Positions 17,356 to 26,708 of a stretch of DNA of 64,000 bases are shown one piece after another. The DNA is taken from assembly GCA_905215625.1 (NCBI GenBank), contig CAJMQQ010000008.1, positions 3,794 through 67,793 of the forward strand. The letters run 5' to 3'. The first letter of the stretch is position 1; each line of letters begins with the position of its first letter. The stretch comes from an uncultured bacterium (GTDB taxonomy: Bacteria; Bacillota; Clostridia; Lachnospirales; Lachnospiraceae). A model generated the notes under the pieces. The model was not told the DNA's origin, did no database searches, and saw only the letters and a program-made list of their open reading frames with translations. Both the position numbers and the translations under genes were made by a program.

Positions 17356-18114
17356 ATGAAGCTGAATGAGAAAGATATTATCTTTACACGTCCTTATAAA
17401 ACTTTGTACGCCAATAAAGATAAAGTGATCAAAGTTTTCGATAAGAAACGCTACTCAAAAGCAGATGTGTTTAATGAGGCTTTAAATGAAGCCAATGTAG
17501 AAGAAACCGGCCTGTATATTCCGGAAATCCTTGAGGTTTCCGAAACTCCAGACGGCTGGGCCCTGGTCCGCGAAAAAGTCGAGGGCGTAACCCTGGATTC
17601 CCTGATGAAAGAGAATCCAGATAAGTTAGAAGAGTACATGGAGCAGTTTGTAGACCTTCAGTTGGAAATCCACTCCAAGAAGTGCCCTGGCCTTAAGAAA
17701 TTAAAGGCAAAACTGCAGAACCAGATTAATAGCTTAAAGGATCTGGACGCTACCACCCGTTATGAGCTGAGCACCCGTTTAGACGGTATGCCAAGACATA
17801 CCAAGCTGTGCCATGGCGATTTCAATCCTACCAATATCATTGTTGATAAAAAAGGCAACTGGGCTGTTATCGACTGGGCTCACGCTGCACAGGGCAATGC
17901 AAGCGCCGACGCTGCCATGACTTATCTGTTATTCGCACTGGAAGATCAGAAACTAGCAGATATGTACATCAACCTGTTCTGCAAAAAGAGCGACACTGCC
18001 CGCCAGTATGTAAACCGCTGGCTGCCTATCGTAGCTGCCGCCCAGCTTACCAAGAAAAAGGCAAAAGAAAAAGATTTCCTGATGAAATGGATTGATGTTG
18101 TAGAATACGTATAA
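17356..18114 (+). CDS. APH-fold phosphotransferase (thiamine/choline kinase-like)
   Basis: A 252-residue small-molecule kinase of the aminoglycoside phosphotransferase/choline kinase fold. The catalytic loop is HGDFNPTN (H153, D155, N160) and the metal-binding motif is IDW (D173). The N-lobe is short. AGGAGG lies nine bases before the ATG. It follows adhE by 27 bases in the same direction and is probably cotranscribed, although the two have no obvious biochemical link. Substrates in the family include choline, thiamine, sugars and aminoglycosides, so the true one is unknown. Confidence 0.85.
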   Translation: MKLNEKDIIFTRPYKTLYANKDKVIKVFDKKRYSKADVFNEALNEANVEETGLYIPEILEVSETPDGWALVREKVEGVTLDSLMKENPDKLEEYMEQFVDLQLEIHSKKCPGLKKLKAKLQNQINSLKDLDATTRYELSTRLDGMPRHTKLCHGDFNPTNIIVDKKGNWAVIDWAHAAQGNASADAAMTYLLFALEDQKLADMYINLFCKKSDTARQYVNRWLPIVAAAQLTKKKAKEKDFLMKWIDVVEYV

Positions 18115-18153
18115 TTATATCGTTGTTTTTGGATGCTTTCGTCAAGGGGGTGT

Positions 18154-18183
18154 CGCTCAATCATCAAATTAGATGATTGAGCG
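18154..18183. other. Perfect 12-bp hairpin downstream of the kinase gene
   Basis: CGCTCAATCATC (18154-18165) and GATGATTGAGCG (18172-18183) with a six-base loop. No T run follows, so it is a weak terminator alone, but it precedes a second stem with T run at 18205-18252. Confidence 0.6.
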
Positions 18184-18204
18184 ATGCCCTCGCTCTATAT
18201 ATAG

Positions 18205-18252
18205 AAAAATCCAGAAAGAACCCTTTGATTTTGAGAATTCTTCTGGATTTTT
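18205..18252 (+). terminator. Intrinsic terminator after adhE and the kinase
   Basis: AAAAATCCAGAA (18205-18216) pairs perfectly with TTCTGGATTTTT (18241-18252). The A-flank and T-flank make it plausibly bidirectional, also ending minus-strand transcripts coming from nagB. Confidence 0.75.
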
Positions 18253-18404
18253 GACGTACTTTAATAATACCATCGTTTCCTCTGATTAAAAACGGAACTG
18301 CTGCTCCAGTAGATTATCCATCTACTTTTGCAACAGCCCCGCCCCTTCCTATATTTACTCCTTGATTTAATTTTTGTTTGTTTACAATAATCCTTCACAA
18401 CTTT

Positions 18405-19160
18405 CTACAACTGCAGATCAGATGCACTCTCTTCATCCAAATACAAACTGGCATTTTTATGTTGCCGTAAAATACTTGCCGGACAAGATTCCGTAATCTG
18501 ACCCATTAGTGTCTGATTAACTGCTTCTGCTTTTCTTTCTCCTGGCACGATACAGAAAATACATTCTGCTCGAAGCAGTGCCGGAATCGTTACTGTATAA
18601 GCATGTGTTGGTACATCATCAATTGTCGGAAAACAGCCGTCATTTACTTGCTGCTGCCGACATTTCTGATCCAATTCTACTACCTTTACAATTTTATCAT
18701 CATTAAAATCGGCTACACCTGGATCGTTAAATGCGATATGTCCATTCTCTCCAATTCCCATAAAAACAATATCAACTGGGTTTTCCAGCAGAATCTTGCT
18801 ATAACGTTCGCTCTCATCCTCTCCCTCTCCATTAATACATTCCACAGATTGAAATGGAACCTGATGAAAGATTGCCTGATTTAAGAAACCTGAAAAGGAG
18901 CCTGCTGTTCCCTGTTTTAATCCTACATATTCATCCATATGATATGCTTTTATCCGATTCCACGGAATAGATGCATCGGATCTAAGTGCTTCCAAAAACT
19001 CATTTTGTGAAGGTGCTGCTGCAAAAATAACATTTAATGTATCCTTTCCTTCAAGTAATTTTTTTATGCAAAGAGATGCCTCTTTAGCTGCTTCTTTTCC
19101 CATTTCGCATCGGTCCTGATATATTTTAACATCTAAGTTATCTATCCGAATTTTCTTCAT
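18405..19160 (-). CDS. nagB: Glucosamine-6-phosphate deaminase
   Basis: This enzyme converts glucosamine-6-phosphate to fructose-6-phosphate and ammonia, the last step of amino-sugar use. The 251-residue product has the family blocks AYHMDEYVGL near residue 73 and GIGENGHIAFNDPG near 136. I chose the ATG at 19160 (MKKIRIDN) rather than a longer start, because it directly follows the stop of the GH20-like gene with one base between and a GAGG site lies upstream. Coupling with the glycosidase supports an N-acetylhexosamine substrate. It is the last gene of the minus-strand locus. Confidence 0.92.
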   Translation of the reverse strand: MKKIRIDNLDVKIYQDRCEMGKEAAKEASLCIKKLLEGKDTLNVIFAAAPSQNEFLEALRSDASIPWNRIKAYHMDEYVGLKQGTAGSFSGFLNQAIFHQVPFQSVECINGEGEDESERYSKILLENPVDIVFMGIGENGHIAFNDPGVADFNDDKIVKVVELDQKCRQQQVNDGCFPTIDDVPTHAYTVTIPALLRAECIFCIVPGERKAEAVNQTLMGQITESCPASILRQHKNASLYLDEESASDLQL

Positions 19161-19161
19161 T

Positions 19162-20928
19162 TCACATATCCTCACTTTTTGATAATATTCTTTCAAGTTG
19201 TTTTTTCTCCAAATTATGTAAATAAAATCTTGACTCTAAAAATACCTTTGCCATGGGTTCGGAAAGAATTTGAGGAATAAATTCTTTTAATTTCTCCTCT
19301 GTTTTCTTCAGATTCTTTAAAGCTGTTAAACTTCGTTCTTTTAAACAAGAATACTCCACCTCACTATCCGGATATAGTTCGCAACGGAACATCGTAAACC
19401 GCACCGGAAAGCTGGTTTCCAACTCCAACATCAAATGAATATAATATGCCGTTTCATAATTTTTAATTACCTTATCATATTCATTTTGCATCAGCCAATA
19501 GTAATCACGATTTTGGTAACCCATCTTGTCCAACTCCTTTGTACACATACCATGGTACAAAAAAAGGAAACGGTATAAAAATTTTTCTCGATCACCTGCA
19601 AGATTCCAGCTAATATCCGATGCATAAAACATTGGATAACGACTACTTTCAAATAAGCCATATGGATAACCAAATGAAAATGTAGATGCCCAATTAGTAT
19701 GAATCATCCCCTTCAGCTTCCTCTTATCTGCAAGTTTTCCCCATAGTTCAAGATTTAATAGACGATTATCAATAACGGGGTAATTTTGTTCTGGACGGCG
19801 ATCCCAGCAACGAACAGATGAACAGCCCCAATAAGAAATTCCTTCCTGATCCAATAGATCCATAAATTTCTCAGCGTTATATGGCATATCACTGCCACTA
19901 TAAAGCCAGATAGCAACAATTGCCCGTTTATCTAGCAGCCCTAGTTCTTCTTGCGTTGCATGTTCAAACATATCATGCCAAAGAATCGGTTGTTTACCTA
20001 AGCTGCAAACATGATCAATTAATTGATTTACAAATTCAATAAAAATCCTTTCTCTGGTCTTACCGCTCTCTTTGCATTCCTCACTGGTACCAAGACTCCA
20101 TACTTCATCACATCCGATATGAAGATATCTGCTGTCTGGATGCATAGATGCCATTTCAGATAAAAGCTTTTTAGAAAGTTCCAGGGCGCCAGAGCGAAGC
20201 GGACACATTTCTCCTGGTGTTTCAGGCGTTTCCCTCAAATACATATACTGAGGGTATTTTAATACATATTCCAGATGACCAAACGATTGCTGAAGCGGTA
20301 TAATATCGACAAAATATTCCCTTGCAACAGATAAAAGCTGTGAAAATTCTTCTTCGCTGAAAGAATATTCAGGATGGCGAAGAAATTTTAAAGTCTTGAA
20401 TGGAATTTTATCTTCATATTCAACCACCAATGTATTAATTTTATAATAGCTTAACTCCTTAATGAAATAGAGAATTCGTTCAAACGGTGGAAAAATATTT
20501 CTTAAATCTAAATAATCAGATCTTATTTGTGTATCTGCCCAGTCTTTAATTTCTAAGAGCGGCAGATTTTCATGTTCAAATAGTTGCTTTAAAGTCTGAA
20601 TACCATAGTATAAACCTGCTGCATTTTGGGATGCTGCAAAAAAACCTGATTGACTCAATGTAAGTACATAGCTATCATAGCCACTACCGTCCACTGTTTC
20701 CCAATCCATATATGTCGTATCCGTATCTTTAGAATCTTCTGAATACAAAAAGTATCCTATACCTCCTATTTTTACACTGATACTTTCAAACAACCCATTT
20801 ACATGATATAGCAGTCTAGAATCCTCTTCAGGCATTACAAGTATCACTTTTTGAACCCTATCCTTCTGAAAATAGTTCCCAGACTTAATATTTATTTTTT
20901 GGGGATTCGGTATCAAATTTAAATTCAT
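19162..20928 (-). CDS. GH20-like beta-N-acetylhexosaminidase
   Basis: A 588-residue intracellular enzyme without a signal peptide. An N-terminal alpha/beta domain (1-130) contains the GH20b-like GLYYGIQTLKQL block and is followed by a TIM barrel. The GH20 catalytic pair is seen as HIGCDEVW with D274 and E275, where E is the acid/base and D holds the acetamido group. The usual HxGGDE glycine is cysteine here. The C-terminal 150 residues are helical and not typical. It follows the LplC permease by 26 bases and probably frees GlcNAc or GalNAc from imported glycans. Confidence 0.85.
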   Translation of the reverse strand: MNLNLIPNPQKINIKSGNYFQKDRVQKVILVMPEEDSRLLYHVNGLFESISVKIGGIGYFLYSEDSKDTDTTYMDWETVDGSGYDSYVLTLSQSGFFAASQNAAGLYYGIQTLKQLFEHENLPLLEIKDWADTQIRSDYLDLRNIFPPFERILYFIKELSYYKINTLVVEYEDKIPFKTLKFLRHPEYSFSEEEFSQLLSVAREYFVDIIPLQQSFGHLEYVLKYPQYMYLRETPETPGEMCPLRSGALELSKKLLSEMASMHPDSRYLHIGCDEVWSLGTSEECKESGKTRERIFIEFVNQLIDHVCSLGKQPILWHDMFEHATQEELGLLDKRAIVAIWLYSGSDMPYNAEKFMDLLDQEGISYWGCSSVRCWDRRPEQNYPVIDNRLLNLELWGKLADKRKLKGMIHTNWASTFSFGYPYGLFESSRYPMFYASDISWNLAGDREKFLYRFLFLYHGMCTKELDKMGYQNRDYYWLMQNEYDKVIKNYETAYYIHLMLELETSFPVRFTMFRCELYPDSEVEYSCLKERSLTALKNLKKTEEKLKEFIPQILSEPMAKVFLESRFYLHNLEKKQLERILSKSEDM

Positions 20929-20954
20929 ACTTTATAGTCACCTCCATGAAAAAT

Positions 20955-21824
20955 TTAACCTTTTACAGAACCAACCATAACACCCTTTACAAAGTACTTT
21001 TGTATAAATGGATACACTGCGATAATAGGTATAATGGATACTAAAACCGTAGCATATTTTAAAGATTCTTCCACAACTGTTACATCCCCTACACCAACTG
21101 TTGATGCATTTGAAGATCCACTCATTAATATCTCACGCAAGATCAGCTGAAGTGGATATTTCGATGGTGTATTCAAATAAATAAATGGAGTAAAATAAGA
21201 GTTCCACAAAGAAACTGCATAATAAAGTCCAATTGTAGCAAATACAGCTTTAGAAGCTGGGAGAACCAGTTTGACGAAAATTCCAATATCTGTCAGTCCG
21301 TCAATACGGCCGGCTTCTTCTAATTCCGTTGGAAATGCATCGAAGAAACTTCTCATAATAATGAAATTCCATGTAGAAACCAAACCTGGCAGAACAACCG
21401 CCCACATAGAATCCAGCATATGGTAATTTTTTACCGTCAAATATGTAGGAATCATACCACCATTAAAAAACATGGTAATTAAAATCATGATTGAAAAAAA
21501 ATTACTAAAAACCATTCTGCGCTTGCTTAAAGCGAAAGCTCCCATCGCAGTAACAACCAGTGAAAGTGTAGTTCCGACAATTGTATACACAATTGTATTG
21601 CCATACGACTGGAAAATCCTCTTATCCTCAAACACATATTCATACATTTTTAATGTAAAACCTTTTGGAAAAAGTCCAACCTTCCCCTGCATAACATAAA
21701 GATCACTAGAAAGGGAAACAGCAATCATATGAACAATAGGGAGCAATGTCAGCAAAAGCACCAGTGTCACAAATGTATATGTGACAATTTGAAAACCAGT
21801 AATCTTACGTTTTTTCTTTTTCAT
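20955..21824 (-). CDS. Carbohydrate ABC permease, LplC/YtcP type
   Basis: A 289-residue inner-membrane protein with six predicted helices. The EAA loop reads EEAGRIDGLTDIGIFVKLVLPASKA (about 165-190), as in MalG-like permeases. With the LplB-type permease and the solute-binding lipoprotein it forms a type-I importer. No ATPase gene is present in the locus, which is normal for this family because a shared MsmX-like ATPase is used. Confidence 0.93.
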   Translation of the reverse strand: MKKKKRKITGFQIVTYTFVTLVLLLTLLPIVHMIAVSLSSDLYVMQGKVGLFPKGFTLKMYEYVFEDKRIFQSYGNTIVYTIVGTTLSLVVTAMGAFALSKRRMVFSNFFSIMILITMFFNGGMIPTYLTVKNYHMLDSMWAVVLPGLVSTWNFIIMRSFFDAFPTELEEAGRIDGLTDIGIFVKLVLPASKAVFATIGLYYAVSLWNSYFTPFIYLNTPSKYPLQLILREILMSGSSNASTVGVGDVTVVEESLKYATVLVSIIPIIAVYPFIQKYFVKGVMVGSVKG

Positions 21825-21839
21825 AGACCAGATCCCTCC

Positions 21840-22757
21840 CTAGAACAAACTTGTTTCACTAAATCTCTTCGCAAAGAAATTTGCCGTAAACAACAATATC
21901 AAATTGGTCACTGCACTAAATAAACCGACCGCAGTAGCATAACTCATATTGCTTCCGGCAATTCCCTGCCGATACACATATGTTGCGATAATATCTGCAG
22001 TTTCATAAATAGCCGGATTCTGAAGAAGTAAAACTTTTTCCAGTCCAACCTCCAGGATAGCTCCTACTTTTAAAATCAACATTGTTACAATTGTTGGTGC
22101 AATACACGGCAAAGTAATATATCTGATTTGCTTCCATTTAGATGCACCATCCATTCTAGCTGCTTCATAAAGCTGTTCATCTACATTCATAATAGCTGCA
22201 ATATAAATAATAGCGTTCCATCCTATCTGCTGCCAAATATCTGAAGCTACATAAATAGTCCTGAAATACTTTGAATATGACAAAAAGTTAATTGGCTCTA
22301 CACCAAACCAACCTATCATCTGATTAATAATACCTCGAATTGGAGAGAGAAAACTCATAATCATGCCGCAAACAACTACTGCTGACAGGAAGTGTGGCAT
22401 ATAGCTGACTGTTTGAACTATTTTTTTATATCTTAAATGAGTTATCTCATTCAAAAACAAAGCAAAAATAATCGGAATAGGGAATCCCCAAAGAAGCGTA
22501 TAAAATCCCAGCAATACTGTATTTTTAATAATACGCCATGCATCCGGAGAAGCAAAAAAAGCTTCAAAATGCTTCAATCCTACCCAAGGACTATCTGCAA
22601 AACCAATAAAAGGTTTAAAATCTTTAAAAGAAATTAAAACACCCCACATTGGAACGTATTTGAACAAAATATAGTAAAGAAGACAAGGAAGAAATAGCAA
22701 CAGTAAATATCGACTTTTATAAATCTGATGACCCATCGAATGTTTTTTATGATTCAT
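21840..22757 (-). CDS. Carbohydrate ABC permease, LplB/YteP type
   Basis: A 305-residue membrane protein with six helices and the loop YEAARMDGASKWKQIRYITLP (about 215-235). The N-terminus YLLLLFLPCLLYYILFKYVPMWG is the first helix. Its ATG overlaps the stop of the oxidoreductase gene by one base (TAATG). Partner of the next permease. Confidence 0.93.
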   Translation of the reverse strand: MNHKKHSMGHQIYKSRYLLLLFLPCLLYYILFKYVPMWGVLISFKDFKPFIGFADSPWVGLKHFEAFFASPDAWRIIKNTVLLGFYTLLWGFPIPIIFALFLNEITHLRYKKIVQTVSYMPHFLSAVVVCGMIMSFLSPIRGIINQMIGWFGVEPINFLSYSKYFRTIYVASDIWQQIGWNAIIYIAAIMNVDEQLYEAARMDGASKWKQIRYITLPCIAPTIVTMLILKVGAILEVGLEKVLLLQNPAIYETADIIATYVYRQGIAGSNMSYATAVGLFSAVTNLILLFTANFFAKRFSETSLF

Positions 22758-23728
22758 TAATGATAACCTCCTGTCTTTCGATAAACTTCTTCTATCGCAG
22801 AGATAATCTCCATAGAATATGTACCATTTGTAAAAGGAACTGACCCATTCAAAATTGATTCTACAAAATCATCTAACTGCACATCAAAGGGCATTTGTGT
22901 GTCGGAATCAACAACTTTCTGAAAAGAACCATCTTTCCATATTTCCAAACCTGTTCCTGTTTTTAGTTTTAAAACACCGCCTGTTAAATATATCGTCGTT
23001 TCATTTACTGGAATATCATGATACCCACAAAGTGTAATACTTGCTGTAACTCCATTTTTTGTTCTCAAAAACAGCTGTGCATTTCCTTCCACTTCACATC
23101 CTGGCTGTTCAAATCCACACTTTCCACTTACCTCTTCAAAACTGCTTTCCGTAAGAAATTTGATCTTATCAAGCGAGTGTGCTCCCAAATTCATCAAAAT
23201 TCCCCCACCTGAACGCTGTTTTTCCAAAAACCAGTGCGGTCTGGTAGGCGGAAAATAAAAACTGGTTCTTATATCCTGTATCATAAGAAGTTTTCCAAGC
23301 TTTCCAGAAAGAATCAATTCCTTAGCTTTCTTATTTTCAGGAAAATAGCTTTGAACATGCCCAATCTGCAAGACTACTTGATTTTTCTCACAGACCTGAA
23401 TCATTCGTTTGCAGGATTCCACAGAAACAGACATCGGCTTTTCTACTAAAACATGAATTCTCTTTTCTGCACAAGCAACTGTCGTTTCTTCATGAAGATA
23501 ATGTGGAAGATTAATAATTACCGCATCTAAAACTTCTTTTCCCAACATTTCTTTATAATCTGTATAAACAGACACCTTAGATTCACATAGATCTGCGGCC
23601 ATCTGTGCTTTTTCCTTATCAATATCCACAACCGCTACCAGTTGTGCTCCTTCATTTTTTTCTAATGCTTTTATATGTCTGGTGCTAATAATTCCAGTCC
23701 CAATAATTCCAAATCGGAGCATTTCCAA
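22757..23728 (-). CDS. Gfo/Idh/MocA-family sugar oxidoreductase
   Basis: A 323-residue NAD(P)-dependent oxidoreductase. The Rossmann motif is GIIGTGIISTRH near residue 7, followed by the family lysine motif VEKPMSV near 95 and the substrate-binding LGAHSLD near 180. Family members oxidise or reduce sugars, inositols and glycosides, sometimes giving a 3-keto intermediate. It stands between the solute-binding protein and the permeases in a glycan locus, so it probably acts on a released sugar. Overlap with the permease start suggests coupling. Confidence 0.9.
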   Translation of the reverse strand: MEMLRFGIIGTGIISTRHIKALEKNEGAQLVAVVDIDKEKAQMAADLCESKVSVYTDYKEMLGKEVLDAVIINLPHYLHEETTVACAEKRIHVLVEKPMSVSVESCKRMIQVCEKNQVVLQIGHVQSYFPENKKAKELILSGKLGKLLMIQDIRTSFYFPPTRPHWFLEKQRSGGGILMNLGAHSLDKIKFLTESSFEEVSGKCGFEQPGCEVEGNAQLFLRTKNGVTASITLCGYHDIPVNETTIYLTGGVLKLKTGTGLEIWKDGSFQKVVDSDTQMPFDVQLDDFVESILNGSVPFTNGTYSMEIISAIEEVYRKTGGYH

Positions 23729-23786
23729 ATTCGCCCCCTCCGTCTTTTACACTTTTTTATAGTGAAATTTTACAAGCCTATTAATT

Positions 23787-23823
23787 ATCCTACACAGATC
23801 AGGCTTCCTAATCTGTGTAGGAT
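23787..23823 (-). other. Perfect 13-bp stem-loop after the solute-binding protein gene
   Basis: ATCCTACACAGAT (23787-23799) pairs with ATCTGTGTAGGAT (23811-23823). No U run follows on the minus strand. It lies between the solute-binding protein and the rest of its operon. Such hairpins often protect the upstream mRNA end, giving more binding protein than permease. A weak terminator is the alternative. Confidence 0.6.
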
Positions 23824-23838
23824 ATTTCCTATACTCTA

Positions 23839-25443
23839 TTATTTATTCTTTAATTCCATTACACGTGCATAACTCTGTTCATGAATCTGCTTTAACTGGT
23901 CCAGTCCAAGATTCTCAACTTCTTTTACATAATCATCCCAGGTATCAAAACTTCTTTCACCTAAAATAAATTTTGCCATCTGTTCATCTACATATGTCTG
24001 AATAGTTGTTCCCACACTATTCTTGATAGCCAGTTCTTCTTCATTAAAAGCAAGAATCGGCTGCTGCGGCAGATCATACTTTACGGATTCTTCAAATGCC
24101 TGTTTTGTTTCATCTGTAAAGGTAGACTTCTCACCAGAGAAATCATATAACTGATAAAAACCATAAGTTTCAAATCCAGTTGCTTTTTTCATATCTGCGG
24201 CTGTTTGGAAATCTTTCCATTTCTTCTCACCATTTTCTACTGTGTAAAAGTCACCTTCACGTCCCCAGGAAACTAATTCTTTTGCTTCATCACTGTACAT
24301 CCAGTCAACATACTTTAATACATTGTCCAGCTGTTTCGTCTGACTGGAAACCGCAAATCCTAACACACCCTTTGCAGAATATGCCATTTTATTTACACCA
24401 TTTGTTCCAAATGCCGGTGGTGCCATATAAGCCATATTAAAATCAGGATTCACTTCTCTCATAGGCTTATTAAAGAAATCAATTCGTGAAAGATAATCCA
24501 GTGTAATAAATGCTTCATTATTCGAAATTATATCCTGCCAGCCTTTTGTATCAATTGTCAGGAAATTTGGAATTAATAATTCTTCTTCGTACAATTTATT
24601 GTAGAACTCCAGCATTTCTTTAAAACTATCTTCTGTAGGTCCGAAAATCCACTCCCCTGTTTCATAATCCAATCTGAGATAACGACTATCCTGCAAATCC
24701 ATATAATCAGTTCCCCATGAAGGAGCTAACATCAGTGGCTGCAACATACCACCTGCAAATGATCTCAACGCCAGCGGGTAGGAAGAAGGATACTCTGCTT
24801 TCAATGCTTTTAAAACTTCATAGAATTCATCCTGATTGGTCGGAGCCTTTAAGCCAAGCTTATCAAAAACATCTTTACGATATAACCAGCCACGACGGTT
24901 CGTCTCATTAATTCCCATTGCAGGAAGCTGATACAGTCCACCATCTGCCGAAAGGAAATTTAGAGCATAATCTTTATTTTCTTCATACCATGCTTTGAAA
25001 TTCGGCATTTCATCCAAATGGTCTAAAATATTAATAAAGGCCCCCTGTGGCGCATACTGGCCAATTGCAATATTGTTTATAAAGAACATCAGATCAGGTA
25101 ATTGTCCGGAAGACATTGTTAAATTAACTTTATCTGTATAGCCATCATTAGGTACTGCTGTTACAGTAAAATTAACATTTGTTTCTTCTTCAATAACTTT
25201 CTGTACATACCAGTCTTCCTGATATGGCCAGCTTGGATGAGAAGAAATCATCATAGAAATTTCTACTGGCTCATCAAACAATTTACCTGTTGTAGAAGTT
25301 TCCGTTTCTGTTTCGCTGCTTGATACTTCTTGTTTACTTTCCACAGGAGCCGTTTTGTTTTCTGTAGAGCAGCCACTTAATAACGTTGCCCCCATTGCAA
25401 GAGTCATCGATAATGCTACTACTGATTTTGTCCGTTTCTTCAT
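23839..25443 (-). CDS. Extracellular solute-binding lipoprotein, LplA type
   Basis: A 534-residue binding protein exported and lipid-anchored: the signal peptide ends in the lipobox LLSGC with Cys25, followed by an acidic Ser/Thr/Glu linker. The mature part (SMMISSHPSWPYQEDWYVQKVIEEET) is the large type seen with LplB/LplC permeases. Length is typical for oligosaccharide binders. It is the first gene of the importer operon with its own promoter. The ligand is probably an amino-sugar-containing glycan, inferred from the GH20-like enzyme, NagB and NagA nearby. Confidence 0.93.
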   Translation of the reverse strand: MKKRTKSVVALSMTLAMGATLLSGCSTENKTAPVESKQEVSSSETETETSTTGKLFDEPVEISMMISSHPSWPYQEDWYVQKVIEEETNVNFTVTAVPNDGYTDKVNLTMSSGQLPDLMFFINNIAIGQYAPQGAFINILDHLDEMPNFKAWYEENKDYALNFLSADGGLYQLPAMGINETNRRGWLYRKDVFDKLGLKAPTNQDEFYEVLKALKAEYPSSYPLALRSFAGGMLQPLMLAPSWGTDYMDLQDSRYLRLDYETGEWIFGPTEDSFKEMLEFYNKLYEEELLIPNFLTIDTKGWQDIISNNEAFITLDYLSRIDFFNKPMREVNPDFNMAYMAPPAFGTNGVNKMAYSAKGVLGFAVSSQTKQLDNVLKYVDWMYSDEAKELVSWGREGDFYTVENGEKKWKDFQTAADMKKATGFETYGFYQLYDFSGEKSTFTDETKQAFEESVKYDLPQQPILAFNEEELAIKNSVGTTIQTYVDEQMAKFILGERSFDTWDDYVKEVENLGLDQLKQIHEQSYARVMELKNK

Positions 25444-25502
25444 TTGATAACCTTCTTTCTTTTTTATTTACGCCTGGTGACTCACACCCTTGCTTTACAC
25501 AC

Positions 25503-25530
25503 ATTATAAAGCATTCAATTGTTTTATCAA
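25503..25530 (-). promoter_or_regulatory. Predicted promoter of the LplA-type importer operon
   Basis: On the minus strand, -35 TTGATA (25525-25530) and -10 TATAAT (25503-25508) with 16-base spacing, about 60 bases upstream of the lipoprotein gene. The gap 25444-25641 holds nothing else clear. Confidence 0.6.
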
Positions 25531-25641
25531 TTTTCAAATTATTATAAAATATGTAGATCTATCTTTAATTCTCTAAATATAATAAAATGAAGATTATTTA
25601 AAAAAATGTAGATTCAAAGTATCTATATGATTAAACTTCTC

Positions 25642-26706
25642 TTATTTTAATTTCCACTCTTCCAAATGACATTTTACAAACTCATCATCATTTAAGTGTG
25701 GATACATTCGATAAATACGATCAATTTCCTCTGCTTGTCCATCGGATAATGTTTCTTCTTCATTTAAACACCAGATTCCTTCCATTAATCCCTGTCTTCG
25801 CAATACTTCATGTAAGCCTGTAATGCACCCTTTAAAATTATGAGCGGTATCAAATAAAACACTATTTGCATCTGTTACCTGTTCTGCCAATGTCAATAAC
25901 TCCGCAGAAATTGTATCTTTCTTCTTCTCTGCTTTTATCATCTCAAAGAGTTCTACTGCCTTTTTTGTCCATACAGACCAGTGTCCTAGCAACCCTCCGA
26001 CAAATTCTTTTTCATATACATTTCCATTAACTTTAAACTGGTATTTTGTCATTAAATCAATAACAATGTTGTCATCATTTCCTGTATATAATGCAAGCTC
26101 ATCCGCTCTGGAAGACATAGCAGCTGCACGCATAACGTCCAACGTAGTGTATCTATTAAAAGAAGCACATTTAATTCCTATTACCCCTTTTATCTCGCAG
26201 ATTTGCTGCCAGTATTCAAAACTAAATACCCTTCCTCCCACTGCGGTTTGAAGGTAAAAACCTATGACAGGAATAATTTCTGCCACGCGTTTTGTCCGCT
26301 CAATCATTTCCTGTTCACTAAGATCATCAAGCCCTCCTGGACTCAGCAATACTGCATCATAGCCCAGTTTCTTTGCCGTTTCTGCTTCTGATACCGCCTG
26401 CCGTGTATAACCACAGACACCCGCAACTCTGACAATTGTTTTATTACTCTGAATCTCATACTTTTTTATTTCTTCAACTGCCGTCTGCAAAACTTTCTCA
26501 TAAAGATTATACTTAGGAAGTCTGATTTCAAATTGCGTTGTATGCACTCCCGCAGCAATTCCTCCACTTCCTGCATATAAATAATAATTCGTGAGCAAAC
26601 GCTGCCCCTTTTCATTAAATTTTCTCTCTTCATTTAAAGCTAATGGATTAGCTGGAATCACTGTCCCCTGTTTAAAAATCTTTAATGCCTCTTCATGTCT
26701 GTTCAT
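25642..26706 (-). CDS. DapA/NanA-family aldolase-like protein
   Basis: A 354-residue class I aldolase-fold protein, longer than DapA or NanA (about 295). The Schiff-base lysine is K179 in GVIGIKCAS. The usual GTTGE pyruvate-carboxylate motif is replaced by GSGGI near residue 46, and the family tyrosine block reads GFYLQTA near 149. The changes mean the substrate is probably not that of standard dihydrodipicolinate synthase or sialic-acid lyase. It lies two bases from the atypical SDR gene and is followed by the importer operon. Confidence 0.8.
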   Translation of the reverse strand: MNRHEEALKIFKQGTVIPANPLALNEERKFNEKGQRLLTNYYLYAGSGGIAAGVHTTQFEIRLPKYNLYEKVLQTAVEEIKKYEIQSNKTIVRVAGVCGYTRQAVSEAETAKKLGYDAVLLSPGGLDDLSEQEMIERTKRVAEIIPVIGFYLQTAVGGRVFSFEYWQQICEIKGVIGIKCASFNRYTTLDVMRAAAMSSRADELALYTGNDDNIVIDLMTKYQFKVNGNVYEKEFVGGLLGHWSVWTKKAVELFEMIKAEKKKDTISAELLTLAEQVTDANSVLFDTAHNFKGCITGLHEVLRRQGLMEGIWCLNEEETLSDGQAEEIDRIYRMYPHLNDDEFVKCHLEEWKLK

Positions 26707-26708
26707 AT

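Noticed and set aside
18300..18330. AGTAGAT/ATCTACT hairpin upstream of the nagB end
   Set aside because: The stem is short (7 bp) and no clear T run follows in either direction; a better terminator is at 18205-18252.
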